NCBI GenBank assembly: GCA_000244995.1
Contig: CM001438.1
Location: 1,542,921 to 1,606,920, forward strand
Direction of reading: 5' to 3'
Origin: Burkholderiales bacterium JOSHI_001
GTDB lineage: Bacteria > Pseudomonadota > Gammaproteobacteria > Burkholderiales > Burkholderiaceae_C
Length of the DNA stretch: 64,000 nucleotides
The position numbers and the translations under genes are program-made. Of this stretch, positions 27,327 to 35,766 are shown piece after piece (positions within the stretch are counted from its first letter, which is position 1; every line of letters begins with the position of its first letter). The notes below the pieces were generated by a model. That model had not been told where the DNA came from, did not search any database, and saw only the letters and a program-made list of their open reading frames with translations.

Positions 27327-28205
27327 TCAGGTGTAGTCCACAACGGTGGTCCAGTCGATCCCACGCGCGGCCACGGCGTCGCACAGGGCCGCGTGCGGCT
27401 GCAGCAGGGCACGTGCCGCGGGGTCGGGTGCGCTGCGCAGCGCCAGCACGGCGGCGGCCCGTTCGGCCGGCTCGCCCTGCGCCAGCACGCGCTGCAGGTC
27501 GGCCAGCAGCGGCCCCTGGGCCACCGGGCCCACGCAACGCCAGACCTCGGGGCTGACCGGACGGTGTGCGGCCCAGCGCTCATGGGCATGGTCGCACAGC
27601 ATGCGCGCCAGCTTCTCGTTCACGCGGTCATCCAGGCCGACGATGGGGTGGAACGCGCTGCCCACGAAATGGGCCTTCAGCACCATCTGGTTCCAGGCCT
27701 CATCGTCCAGTTGTTCGGCGGGGTAGGGGTTGGCATGGGCCACGGCCTCGAACACCACCTTCATGTTGGAGCGCAGGCCTTCGGCGGCACGCTGGCGGTG
27801 GCGCGGCGGGTCGGGGTACAGCGGCAGGCCGCGGTAGAAGGCCACCAGTTCGTCGACGTCGGCGGTGGCGCACAGCTGGTCCAGGCGCTTCGAGAACTGC
27901 TGGGCGTCACCGCCGGCGGCCAACAGCAGCAGCACCCGGGCGGCCTGGTCCACGGTCCAGCCGGCGGGTTGCCAGTGGTGGCGTGCGCGCTCGGCCTGCG
28001 CCTGCTCGTTGGCGTCCAGCGCCAGCGCGGCTTTGCCCAGCTTGCGCGAGGCCAGGCTCACGGCCAGAAACAGATCGCGGTCGCTGCCGCCGCCCGCCAG
28101 CCGCGCCAGTTGTTCGCCCATCCAGGCGGTGCCGGCGGCGTCCACGCGGCGCGCCAGCCACTGTTGAAGCAGCGCGTGGGGGGTGGTTGTGTCGGCGGGT
28201 GCCAT
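27327..28205 (-). CDS. eboA: EboA-family protein
   Basis: A 292-residue helical, soluble protein with no known catalytic motif, matching the EboA family by position and by conserved stretches such as MVLKAHFVGSAFHPI and LADLQRVLAQGEPAERAAAVLALRS, the latter resembling a HEAT-like repeat. ATG 28205 is given; a GTG at 28223 would overlap the eboF stop (GTGA) and add six residues. That start is equally plausible because most junctions in this cluster overlap. The function is unknown beyond its link to the cluster. Confidence 0.85.
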   Translation of the reverse strand: MAPADTTTPHALLQQWLARRVDAAGTAWMGEQLARLAGGGSDRDLFLAVSLASRKLGKAALALDANEQAQAERARHHWQPAGWTVDQAARVLLLLAAGGDAQQFSKRLDQLCATADVDELVAFYRGLPLYPDPPRHRQRAAEGLRSNMKVVFEAVAHANPYPAEQLDDEAWNQMVLKAHFVGSAFHPIVGLDDRVNEKLARMLCDHAHERWAAHRPVSPEVWRCVGPVAQGPLLADLQRVLAQGEPAERAAAVLALRSAPDPAARALLQPHAALCDAVAARGIDWTTVVDYT

Positions 28206-28219
28206 GGGGGCCTGGTGCG

Positions 28220-29599
28220 TCACGCCGCCGTGCCGAACAGATGGTCCAGCAGCAACTGTTTCACCGCGGTGGCGGCCACCGGGCCGTCGCCCAGGAGCCG
28301 GCTTTGGCTGGTGATGAACAGCGGGCCGTCCTCGGGCCGGTCGGTGGGCCGGCCGTGCGAGCCGCGCACCACCGTGGCGTCCAGCCCGATCACGTCCATC
28401 ACGTAGCGCAGCCCCAAGGCCTTGCGCGCCAGGCGCGTGGCCACGGCCAGCTGGGGGAAGGCGAAACGCTTGTCGATGAACAACTCCACCGGGTCGTAGC
28501 CGGGCTTGCGGTGGATGTCCACGGTGCGGGCGAAGTCGGGCGCGAGCGCATCGTCCAGGAAGTGGTAGTAGGTGAACCAGCTGTCGGCCTTGGCCACGGC
28601 CACCAGTTCGCCCGAGCGCGCGTGGGCCAGGCCGGCGGCGCGCTTGCCGTCTTCGTCCAGCACCGCTTCCACGCCCGGCAGTGCGGCCAGGCAGGCTTTC
28701 ACCTCGGGCAGCAGTTCGGGCCGCGCCACGTAGACATGCGCCAGCTGGTGGTCGGCCACCGCGAAAGCGTCGGACGCGCCGGCGTCCAGCAGTTCCAGCC
28801 CGCGCTCGACGCGCAGCTTCAGCCAGCCGGCCTGGCGCAGCGCGCGGTTGATGTGCACCGGTCGCGAAACTTCCGTGATGCCGTACTCGGACAGCGCCAC
28901 CACGTGGCCGCCGCGCTGCTGCATGTGGTCGATGAGCGGCTTGCACAGCGCATCCACCGCGGCCACCTGGGCCGGGATGTCCGCGTGGTTCGGCCCCAGG
29001 CGCTGCAGGTCGTAGTCCAGGTGCGGCAGGTAGGCCAAGGTCAACGTGGGTTGCTGCCGTTGCATCACCTGCAGCGTGGCCTGCGCGATCCAGCGGCTGG
29101 ACGCGATGCCCGCGCCCGGGCCCCAGAACTGGAACAGCGGGAAGGTGCCCAAAGCGCCCTGCAGGTCGTCGCGCAGGCCCGCGGGGTGGGTGTGGATGTC
29201 GGGCAGCTTGCGCCCGTCGGCCAGGTACTGGGGCCGTGGCGTGACCGCGAAGTCCACATCGGCGTACATGTTGTACCACCAGAACATCTGGGCACAGGTG
29301 AAGCGGGGGTCGCGCCGCCGCGCGGCATCCCACACCTTCTCGCCGCCCACCAGGCGGTTGGACTGGCGCCACAGCCAGATCTCGGACAGGTCGCGGAAGT
29401 ACCAGCCGTTGGCCACGATGCCATGGTCGCGCGGCAGGGCACCGGTCAGCAGGGTGGATTGCACGGTGGTGGTGACCGCCGGCAGCACCGTGCCCAGCGC
29501 CCGCATGGCACCTTGCTGCGCCAGTGCCTGCAGATGCGGCGCGTGCGGCAGCAGCGCGGGCGTGAGGCCCACCACGTTCAGCACCAGGGTGGGCGTCAT
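28220..29599 (-). CDS. eboF: EboF, alkaline-phosphatase-superfamily nucleotide pyrophosphatase/phosphodiesterase
   Basis: A 459-residue type I phosphodiesterase/nucleotide pyrophosphatase-like protein. It opens with VLNVVGLTPALLPHAP, has a Thr nucleophile within VTTTVQSTLLTGALPRDHG, and conserved YLPHLDYDLQR and VALSEYGITEVSRPVHINR metal ligands. No signal peptide is visible, suggesting a cytoplasmic enzyme. It is the promoter-proximal gene of this ebo cluster, whereas cyanobacterial clusters usually begin with eboA. Transcription must start in the 320-bp region to its right. Confidence 0.88.
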   Translation of the reverse strand: MTPTLVLNVVGLTPALLPHAPHLQALAQQGAMRALGTVLPAVTTTVQSTLLTGALPRDHGIVANGWYFRDLSEIWLWRQSNRLVGGEKVWDAARRRDPRFTCAQMFWWYNMYADVDFAVTPRPQYLADGRKLPDIHTHPAGLRDDLQGALGTFPLFQFWGPGAGIASSRWIAQATLQVMQRQQPTLTLAYLPHLDYDLQRLGPNHADIPAQVAAVDALCKPLIDHMQQRGGHVVALSEYGITEVSRPVHINRALRQAGWLKLRVERGLELLDAGASDAFAVADHQLAHVYVARPELLPEVKACLAALPGVEAVLDEDGKRAAGLAHARSGELVAVAKADSWFTYYHFLDDALAPDFARTVDIHRKPGYDPVELFIDKRFAFPQLAVATRLARKALGLRYVMDVIGLDATVVRGSHGRPTDRPEDGPLFITSQSRLLGDGPVAATAVKQLLLDHLFGTAA

Positions 29600-29919
29600 G
29601 GTAGGCCCTCGGCCTGGTGGCGGGCCGGTGCTGGCGCAACCCGGCCGGCCCGCGGCGTGAGGCGCCGCACTGCCGCGGCCTGCGATGATGTCCTTGCGAC
29701 GGATGCGACCACGCGAATCTGGAAGCCCGGGCCACCGGGCTCAAAGCGTTTTGGCCAGTGTAGCGGCCCCCTCTGGCGAGGACACTCTTCAGGTCGGGGG
29801 GGCGCAGTGGCCCAGGGCGCCGGCGCCGCACCCCAGGTTTGGGGGTGCTGCGATGCCGCATGGGCCTTAAAGTCTGCCCGCTTGCCCTTCTTCGTCCTTT
29901 GTCGTCCAGGAGCTCTTAC
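29600..29919. other. Intergenic region between eboF and the iron-transport operon
   Basis: 320 bp between divergent operons. No frame looks coding. A strong ribosome site AGGAG (29908-29912) belongs to the binding-protein gene. I see no clear Fur box (AT-rich palindrome), no hairpin with a T-run and no unmistakable -35/-10 pair on either strand. Confidence 0.4.
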
Positions 29920-30978
29920 ATGGTTGGACCTGACCACAACTTCAGGCGTCCCCTTGCCGCGCTTGCCGCACTGCTGGTGCTGTGCGGCTCGGCCCTGGCC
30001 CAGCAGCGTGTGCTGCGGGTCATTTCGGACCGCACCGACCAGGGCACCTTGCGGCCCATCCTGGATGCCTTCGAGGCCAGGTCCGGCGCCAAGGTTGAAG
30101 GCGTGTTCATGGACCAGGGCCTGGTCAACCGCCTGGAGTCGCGTCCCACCGAGGCCGACGTGGTCATCACCAAGGACGCCGAACTGCTGGAAATCGCGGC
30201 TCAGCGGGGGCTGCTGGACGAGATCAAGTCCGACAGGATCAACGCGGCGGTGCCGCCCGAATTCCGCGACCCCGGCGGGCGCTACTTCGTCGACGCCTAC
30301 CGCGCACGGATCATCTTTTATTCAAAGGCGCGCGTGAAGCCGGGCGAACTGTCCAGCTACGAAGACCTGGCCAGCCCGAAGTGGAAAGGCCGCATCTGCA
30401 TCCGTTCGGGCAGCCACGACTACAACCTGGCCCTCTTCGGCCAGTTCCTGGCTTCGTATGGCGACGCCAAGGCGCGTTCGGTGGTCTCGGGCATTGCCGC
30501 CAACCTGGCCCGCACGCCCAAGGGCAACGACCGCGAGCAGGCCAAGGGCATCTTCGAGGGCAAGTGCGACGTGGCCCTGATGAACACCTACTACCACTCG
30601 ATGATGGCGGCCAACCCCGACCAAAAGGCCTGGGCCGACGCCACCGGGGTGTTCTTCCCCAGCCAGGACGGCAAGGGCACCTTCATCATGCGCTCGGCCG
30701 CGGGCATCACCAAGGCCGCGGCCAACCGCGACCTGGCGCTGGGCCTGCTGGAGTTCATGGCCTCCAAGGAAGGGCAGCAGCTCATCGTCGACAAGACCCA
30801 GCAGTATTCGGTGCGGCGTGACGTGGCGGTGCACCCGCTGATGGTGAAGCTGGGCGCCGAGCAAGGGCTGGCGGAAGGCCGCTTCAAGATGGACTTCATC
30901 CCGCTGGCCAACATGGCGGGTCGCCGCGAAGAGGCCATCAAGCTCGTCAATGAAATCCGCTTCGACGCTGAGCGCTGA
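29920..30978 (+). CDS. Ferric-iron ABC transporter substrate-binding protein (FbpA/IdiA type)
   Basis: A 352-residue periplasmic protein with a signal peptide ending at ALAQ near residue 28, then VLRVISDRTDQGTLRPILDAFEA, typical of class C iron-binding proteins. The adjacent Tyr224-Tyr225 pair in LMNTYYHSMM corresponds to the Fe3+-binding tyrosines of FbpA/FutA; the C-terminal part has ANMAGRREEAIKLVNEI. It delivers ferric iron to the permease encoded next, with which it overlaps by 29 nt. ATG 29920 has AGGAG 7 nt upstream. Confidence 0.9.
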   Translation: MVGPDHNFRRPLAALAALLVLCGSALAQQRVLRVISDRTDQGTLRPILDAFEARSGAKVEGVFMDQGLVNRLESRPTEADVVITKDAELLEIAAQRGLLDEIKSDRINAAVPPEFRDPGGRYFVDAYRARIIFYSKARVKPGELSSYEDLASPKWKGRICIRSGSHDYNLALFGQFLASYGDAKARSVVSGIAANLARTPKGNDREQAKGIFEGKCDVALMNTYYHSMMAANPDQKAWADATGVFFPSQDGKGTFIMRSAAGITKAAANRDLALGLLEFMASKEGQQLIVDKTQQYSVRRDVAVHPLMVKLGAEQGLAEGRFKMDFIPLANMAGRREEAIKLVNEIRFDAER

Positions 30979-32593
30979 AGCGATCGCGGTGGCGACCGCG
31001 CCCGCGCCCGGCCCGGTGGGCCGGGCCTTGCCGCATGCTTCGTCCGATGGCTGGCGCGCCGCGTTCGCCGGCCTGCTGGCCGCTTGCGCGCTGGGCCCGG
31101 CGGTCTACCTGCTGGCCGCGGCGCTGCCGGTGCTGTCCAGCGGCGGCTGGCTGGCCCATTTCGCGGGCACCACCTTGCCCCACCAGGCCCAGTTGAGCCT
31201 GTGGGTGGCGCTGGAAGCCGCGGTGGTGGCCTTCGCCGCCGGTGCGGTGCCGGCGGTGCTGGTGTCGCGCTACACCTTCCGCGGGCGCACGCTGGTCACC
31301 GCGCTGGCGCTGCTGCCCCTGCTGTTCGCCCCCTTTGTCACCGCCGGCATCTGGACCGTGGGCTTTTCCTGGGCCTTCCTGGACAGCCGCCACGCGCTGG
31401 CCATCCAGCATGGCCTGAGCTGTTCGGCCTATGTCTTCGTCATCTTTCGCATCGCCACCGCCCGCATGCCCACGTCCTTTGCCGAACTGGCCGCGGCGCT
31501 GGGCCATGGCCGCTGGCAGCGCTTGTTGCGCGTGCACCTGCCGGCCTATGCGGTGCCGGCCGCCGCCAGCCTGATGATCGTGTTCGCGCAGGCGGTGGGT
31601 GATTACGCCGCCGCCGAACGGCTGGGCATCGACACCCTCAGCGTGGGCATGCACAACCTGTGGCTGGCCAGCCAGAGTTCGCAGGTGGCGGCCATCGTGT
31701 CGGTGGTGCTGATCGTGCCGTCGGTGCTGTTGGTGGCGGTGGCGGCCTGGGCCAGCACCGCGCTCATCAGCCGCAACCCGCTGGCGCCCGCCGCAGCCGC
31801 GGCTGCACGCAAGCCCCTGTCCGGGCCGGCCGCGGCGGCGCTGCTGGGCTGGAGCCTGCTGTGCTCCTTGCCCGCCTTCTGGATCCCCCAGGCGCTGGTG
31901 CTGCGCTGGGCCTGGCTGAAGTGGGACCGCACCCGCTTTGCGGCCATCCCAGGCGACATGCTGCAGGCCGCGCTGACCTCCGGGGCCACGGCGCTGCTGG
32001 TGGGCGGGCTGTGTGCGGCCACCGTGGTGCTGCTGCGATCGGGCGGGCAGTCGCGCTGGGCCGAGCGGGCGCCCTGGCTGTTCCTCGCCAACTACTTCCT
32101 GCCCTCGCTGGTGCTGGCCCTGGCCTTCGTGATGATGAGCGCCGACGGCACCGTGCTGGCGACCGCGCTGGGCAGCGCGCGCGACAGCCGCTTGCTGGTG
32201 GTGGTGGCCGAAGCGCTGCGCTACGCGCCTTTTGCGCTGCTGCCGGTGCTGGACGCGCTGCGCCGCACGCCGCCGGCGATGATCGACACCGCCCGGGCCT
32301 TCGGTGCCAGCCCCCTGCGTGCGCGCTGGGTGGCCTTCTCGGGCCATGTGGGGCCGGCGATGCTGCTGGGCTGCGCGCTGGTGTTCATGGAATCGGTGAA
32401 GGAGTTGGACTTGAGCCTCACGCTGCAGGCCTTCGGCTATTCGTCACCGGCGCTGAAAATCTACGCCTTCTCGCGCCACCAGAACATGGACCGCGCGGCG
32501 GTGTGGGTGCTGATCAGCCAGTTGCTGATGTTGCCGCCGCTGGCACTGCTGTGGTGGCGCATGCGCCGCCAGGGGGGCACGCAGCATGTCTGA
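30950..32593 (+). CDS. Ferric-iron ABC transporter permease (FbpB/SfuB type, fused halves)
   Basis: A 547-residue inner-membrane protein with two homologous six-helix halves, each carrying an EAA-type loop (ELAAALGHGRWQRLLRVHLP near 180; DTARAFGASPLRARWVAFSG near 450). This is the duplicated permease of Fe3+ importers. ATG 30950 overlaps the binding-protein gene by 29 nt; translation could also start slightly later, since the first 40 residues are a polar tail before helix 1. It is followed by its ATPase with an 8-nt overlap. Confidence 0.9.
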   Translation: MKSASTLSAEAIAVATAPAPGPVGRALPHASSDGWRAAFAGLLAACALGPAVYLLAAALPVLSSGGWLAHFAGTTLPHQAQLSLWVALEAAVVAFAAGAVPAVLVSRYTFRGRTLVTALALLPLLFAPFVTAGIWTVGFSWAFLDSRHALAIQHGLSCSAYVFVIFRIATARMPTSFAELAAALGHGRWQRLLRVHLPAYAVPAAASLMIVFAQAVGDYAAAERLGIDTLSVGMHNLWLASQSSQVAAIVSVVLIVPSVLLVAVAAWASTALISRNPLAPAAAAAARKPLSGPAAAALLGWSLLCSLPAFWIPQALVLRWAWLKWDRTRFAAIPGDMLQAALTSGATALLVGGLCAATVVLLRSGGQSRWAERAPWLFLANYFLPSLVLALAFVMMSADGTVLATALGSARDSRLLVVVAEALRYAPFALLPVLDALRRTPPAMIDTARAFGASPLRARWVAFSGHVGPAMLLGCALVFMESVKELDLSLTLQAFGYSSPALKIYAFSRHQNMDRAAVWVLISQLLMLPPLALLWWRMRRQGGTQHV

Positions 32594-33338
32594 ACCCATG
32601 GGCGCCGCGGGAAACGCGCCGGTGTTGTCGGTGCGCGGGCTGTCCCGGGTCCTTGCCGGCCGGGCGGTGGTGGCCGAACTGGACTTTGACATGGCCGCGG
32701 GCGAGGTGCTGGCCGTGCTGGGGCCTTCGGGCAGCGGCAAGACCTCGCTGCTGCGCATGGTGGCCGGCCTGGATGCCCCCAGCGCCGGCAGCATCCGGCT
32801 GTTCGGGCAGGAGGTGTCGGCCCCTGGGCGGGTGCTGGTGCCGCCGGAGCGGCGTGCGCTGGGCCTGGCGTTCCAGGACGCTACCTTGTTTCCGCACCTG
32901 GACGCGGTGGGCAACGCCGCCTTCGGCATCCACGCCCCCGACAAGGCCACGCGCGAGCAGCGCTCGCGCCAGGCACTGGCCGACATGGGCCTGCAGGACA
33001 TGGACGGGCGCGACGTGGGCACCCTGTCCGGGGGCGAAGCGCAGCGCGTCTCGCTGGCGCGCGCCTTGGCGGCCCAGGCCCGCCTGCTGCTGCTGGACGA
33101 ACCCTTTGCCAATGTGGACCGCCTGACCCGGGCCGACCTGGTGCAGCGCCTGAAGGCCCGCCTGGCCCACGTGGAAGGGGCCATCGTCATCACCCACGAC
33201 CCCGCCGATGCGGCCGAACTGGGTGCGCGCGTGCTGCTGATGCGCGCGGGCCGCCTGGTGGCCGACGGCAGCCCCCAGGCCCTGGCCGCCGGCGAGGCCG
33301 GCGACTGGGCCCGCCACTTCATGCAGACCGGCCGTTGA
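32586..33338 (+). CDS. Ferric-iron ABC transporter ATPase (FbpC type)
   Basis: A 250-residue ATPase: Walker A GPSGSGKTS, signature LSGGEAQRVSLARAL, Walker B LLLLDEPFANVD and H-loop VITHDPADA. It powers the permease of the same operon. It lacks the C-terminal regulatory domain of full-length FbpC/PotA proteins (about 350 residues), so it is the short form. Its 3' end overlaps the convergent VWA gene by 20 nt. Confidence 0.92.
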   Translation: MSEPMGAAGNAPVLSVRGLSRVLAGRAVVAELDFDMAAGEVLAVLGPSGSGKTSLLRMVAGLDAPSAGSIRLFGQEVSAPGRVLVPPERRALGLAFQDATLFPHLDAVGNAAFGIHAPDKATREQRSRQALADMGLQDMDGRDVGTLSGGEAQRVSLARALAAQARLLLLDEPFANVDRLTRADLVQRLKARLAHVEGAIVITHDPADAAELGARVLLMRAGRLVADGSPQALAAGEAGDWARHFMQTGR

Positions 33339-35766
33339 GCCCAGGGCGCCACCGCCGCCAACGCCCTGACAGGCGGGTCCACAGGGCCGCGGCACCGCCG
33401 CTGCGGTCCACCCCCACGCCGGCCAGGAACAGCAGCAGGCTCAGCAGCAGCAGCGACCGGTCCGGCGGCGGGGTGTCCGCCGTTGGGGCCGGCGCGCGCA
33501 GCAGCGTGGCCGGGTTGGCATCCACCACCCAGCCTGCCGCCCGCCAGGCGGCCAGGGCCGGATGGATGCCGAAGGTCTGCGCCTCGTCCGACGGGCGACG
33601 CAGGTGCAGGTGGCGTTGCGTGCCCTGGGCCGTGGTCAGCCTCAAGGTGTACAGCCCGGGACCGGCGGCCGGCACCCGCGCGCGCCAGCGACCGGGGACC
33701 AGCAGGTCGGTGTCCACCGGGCGGTCCGGCGCGCCGGGGCTGTCCACCCGCAGCAGCGGGGCGTCGCCCGGCGGGCCTTCGGCGTCGATCTGCAGGGCGT
33801 CGGCGTTGTCGGTCACGGTCAGTGCGGTGCCGCCCTGGCCCGCGCTGGCCACCCACTCGGCCAGGCCACCGGCCAGTGGCGGCCAGTGGCGCCAGCCCAG
33901 CCATTGCGGGGCCCAGGGGCCCAGGCCGCTGGTCACCACCGCCACGCGGCCCAGGCCGGCGCGGTGCCAGGCGATCAGCGGCTCGGCGCTTTCGGTCTGC
34001 ACCGCCACCGTGGCCTGCGGCTTCGCCCGGGTCACCGCGTAGGCGGCCACCGGCGGCCAGTCCGCGAAGCGGCCCGGCGCAAAAGGCAGGTCCTGGCGCT
34101 GCTGCACGGTGATGGCACCCTGCTGCACGCGCGCGCGGCGGCGCTCGAAGCCGCTGCGCATGACGCGTGGCAGCTCTGCGGCCTCGTTCACCCGCAGCAC
34201 CTGGCCGCCGCCGTCGCCCACCAGGCGCTGCAGGGCGGCCACATCGGCGTCCGGCCCCACCGCCAGGACGATGGTTTCGATGCGGTCTTGCTGCAGCCGC
34301 GCCCGCAGTTCGGCCAGCGGCGCGTCGTCCACAAAGCCGTCGGTCACCAGCACCAGCATGCGGCGCGAGGCGGGCGCCTTGGCCAGTTCGGCCAAGGCCG
34401 CCTGCAAGCCCGGCGCCAACTGGGTGCCGCCGCGCGGGCTGGCCTGCCAGTCGCGTTGCAAGGCGGCCTGGCCGGCCGCAGCCGGCCCCAGCGGCAGCAG
34501 CACGCGCGGCGCGGCGTCGAACAGCACCAGCCCCAGCGCGTCGCGCTCGCCCAGGCCACGGGCGGTGTCCTGCACCGCGCGCTGGGCCATGGCGAAACGG
34601 TCCACGCCGCCACTGCCCTGGCCCATGCTGCCGGACTTGTCCACCGCGAACACCAGGCTCAGCGGCTGGTCCATCGCCGCCGGCTCAGCCAGCACCGGCA
34701 ACAGGGTTTCCAACTCGGACCCGCGGTAGCCGCCACGCGCGAAGGAACGGTCGCCGCCCAGCACCAGCAGGCCCAGGCCGTGTTGGCGCACCGCAATGTC
34801 CAGTGCGGCCCACAAGCGTGGCCCGGCGTCGGTGGCCGCCACGTCGTCCAGCACCACCGCACGAACGCCCGCCAGCGCATCGGCCTGGCCGTCCAGGCGC
34901 GCCGCCGGCACGCGCTGGAGCGCCCAGCCGCCCCGCACCAGGCTGTCGGCCAAGGCGGCTGGTCCGCCCTGCACGTACAGCAGCGGGGCCGCTGCCTGCA
35001 CGTCCAGCACCGCGGCATCGGCCAGGGTGTGCAGCGGGGTGGCGTCCTGGCCGTCCACCAAGGCGGCCTCCACCACCCAGGCGCCGGGGGCCAGGGCGTC
35101 GAAGCGCAGCTCGGCCCGGCCTTGGGCGTCCACCTCGGCCTGCGCGGCCTGGCTGCGCCCGTCCAGGGCCCGCGCGGTGGCGCGCACGCGCAAGGGACGG
35201 TCCCGAGCGCCGTCCACCTGCGCGGTGACCCGCACCGGCTGGCCGCTGCGCGCGTGCTGCGGCGCCAGCAACCCGACGATGCGCTGGCGCGGTGGTGGGC
35301 GGCCGATGGGGATCCATCCCACGGCCAGGCCGGCGCTGCGCGCGGCGCGCAGCCCTGCTTCGCTGTCGCCCGCGGTGGCGTGTGCGTCGGACACCAGCAC
35401 CAGCCCGGCCAGCGGCTGGCGGGCATGCAGCGCCAATGCGGCCTCCAGCGCGGCCTGCAGGTGGGTGGCCTCCTGCGCCAGGTCCGGGGCGCTGCCATCG
35501 GCGGGCGGCACGGCCGGCGCCACCCGGCCGGCGAAATCCAGGGTTTGCAGCCGGCCACCGGCCTGCTGCACCGCCTGCGCCAGGCCTTGCACGGCCTGAT
35601 CGACGGGCTGGCGCGGCATGCTGAGGGAGCGGTCCAGCAGCACCAGCAGCGTGGGCTGGCTGCGCGGGTCCAGCCAGGACAAGCCCGCCAGCCCCGCCGC
35701 CAGGGCCAGCAGCGCGGCCGCCTGCAGCGCCAGGGCCAGCAGCGTGCGGCGGTGCAGGGCCTTCAA
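33319..35766 (-). CDS. Large membrane protein with VWA domains and a glutamine-amidotransferase-like segment
   Basis: An 815-residue protein, last gene of the twelve-gene operon. Two N-terminal membrane helices precede a first VWA-like motif LLVLLDRSLSMPRQ (D-x-S-x-S). In the middle is a class I amidotransferase-like stretch, VVLDDVAATDAG then LLVLGGDRSFARGGY, without an obvious catalytic Cys. A full VWA domain with MIDAS motif FAVDKSGSMGQG and LVTDGFVDDAP follows. A C-terminal beta-rich part ends in a last helix LLLLSLLLFLAGVGV. The start is TTG 35766, overlapping the previous stop (TTGA), with no better start nearby. VWA domains bind metal and partner proteins; here a MoxR client or adaptor role is likely. 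Confidence 0.8.
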   Translation of the reverse strand: MKALHRRTLLALALQAAALLALAAGLAGLSWLDPRSQPTLLVLLDRSLSMPRQPVDQAVQGLAQAVQQAGGRLQTLDFAGRVAPAVPPADGSAPDLAQEATHLQAALEAALALHARQPLAGLVLVSDAHATAGDSEAGLRAARSAGLAVGWIPIGRPPPRQRIVGLLAPQHARSGQPVRVTAQVDGARDRPLRVRATARALDGRSQAAQAEVDAQGRAELRFDALAPGAWVVEAALVDGQDATPLHTLADAAVLDVQAAAPLLYVQGGPAALADSLVRGGWALQRVPAARLDGQADALAGVRAVVLDDVAATDAGPRLWAALDIAVRQHGLGLLVLGGDRSFARGGYRGSELETLLPVLAEPAAMDQPLSLVFAVDKSGSMGQGSGGVDRFAMAQRAVQDTARGLGERDALGLVLFDAAPRVLLPLGPAAAGQAALQRDWQASPRGGTQLAPGLQAALAELAKAPASRRMLVLVTDGFVDDAPLAELRARLQQDRIETIVLAVGPDADVAALQRLVGDGGGQVLRVNEAAELPRVMRSGFERRRARVQQGAITVQQRQDLPFAPGRFADWPPVAAYAVTRAKPQATVAVQTESAEPLIAWHRAGLGRVAVVTSGLGPWAPQWLGWRHWPPLAGGLAEWVASAGQGGTALTVTDNADALQIDAEGPPGDAPLLRVDSPGAPDRPVDTDLLVPGRWRARVPAAGPGLYTLRLTTAQGTQRHLHLRRPSDEAQTFGIHPALAAWRAAGWVVDANPATLLRAPAPTADTPPPDRSLLLLSLLLFLAGVGVDRSGGAAALWTRLSGRWRRWRPGLNGRSA

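Noticed and set aside
29600-29919. Fur box in front of the ferric-iron ABC operon
   Set aside because: I looked for an AT-rich 19-bp palindrome and found none; the region is uniformly GC-rich.
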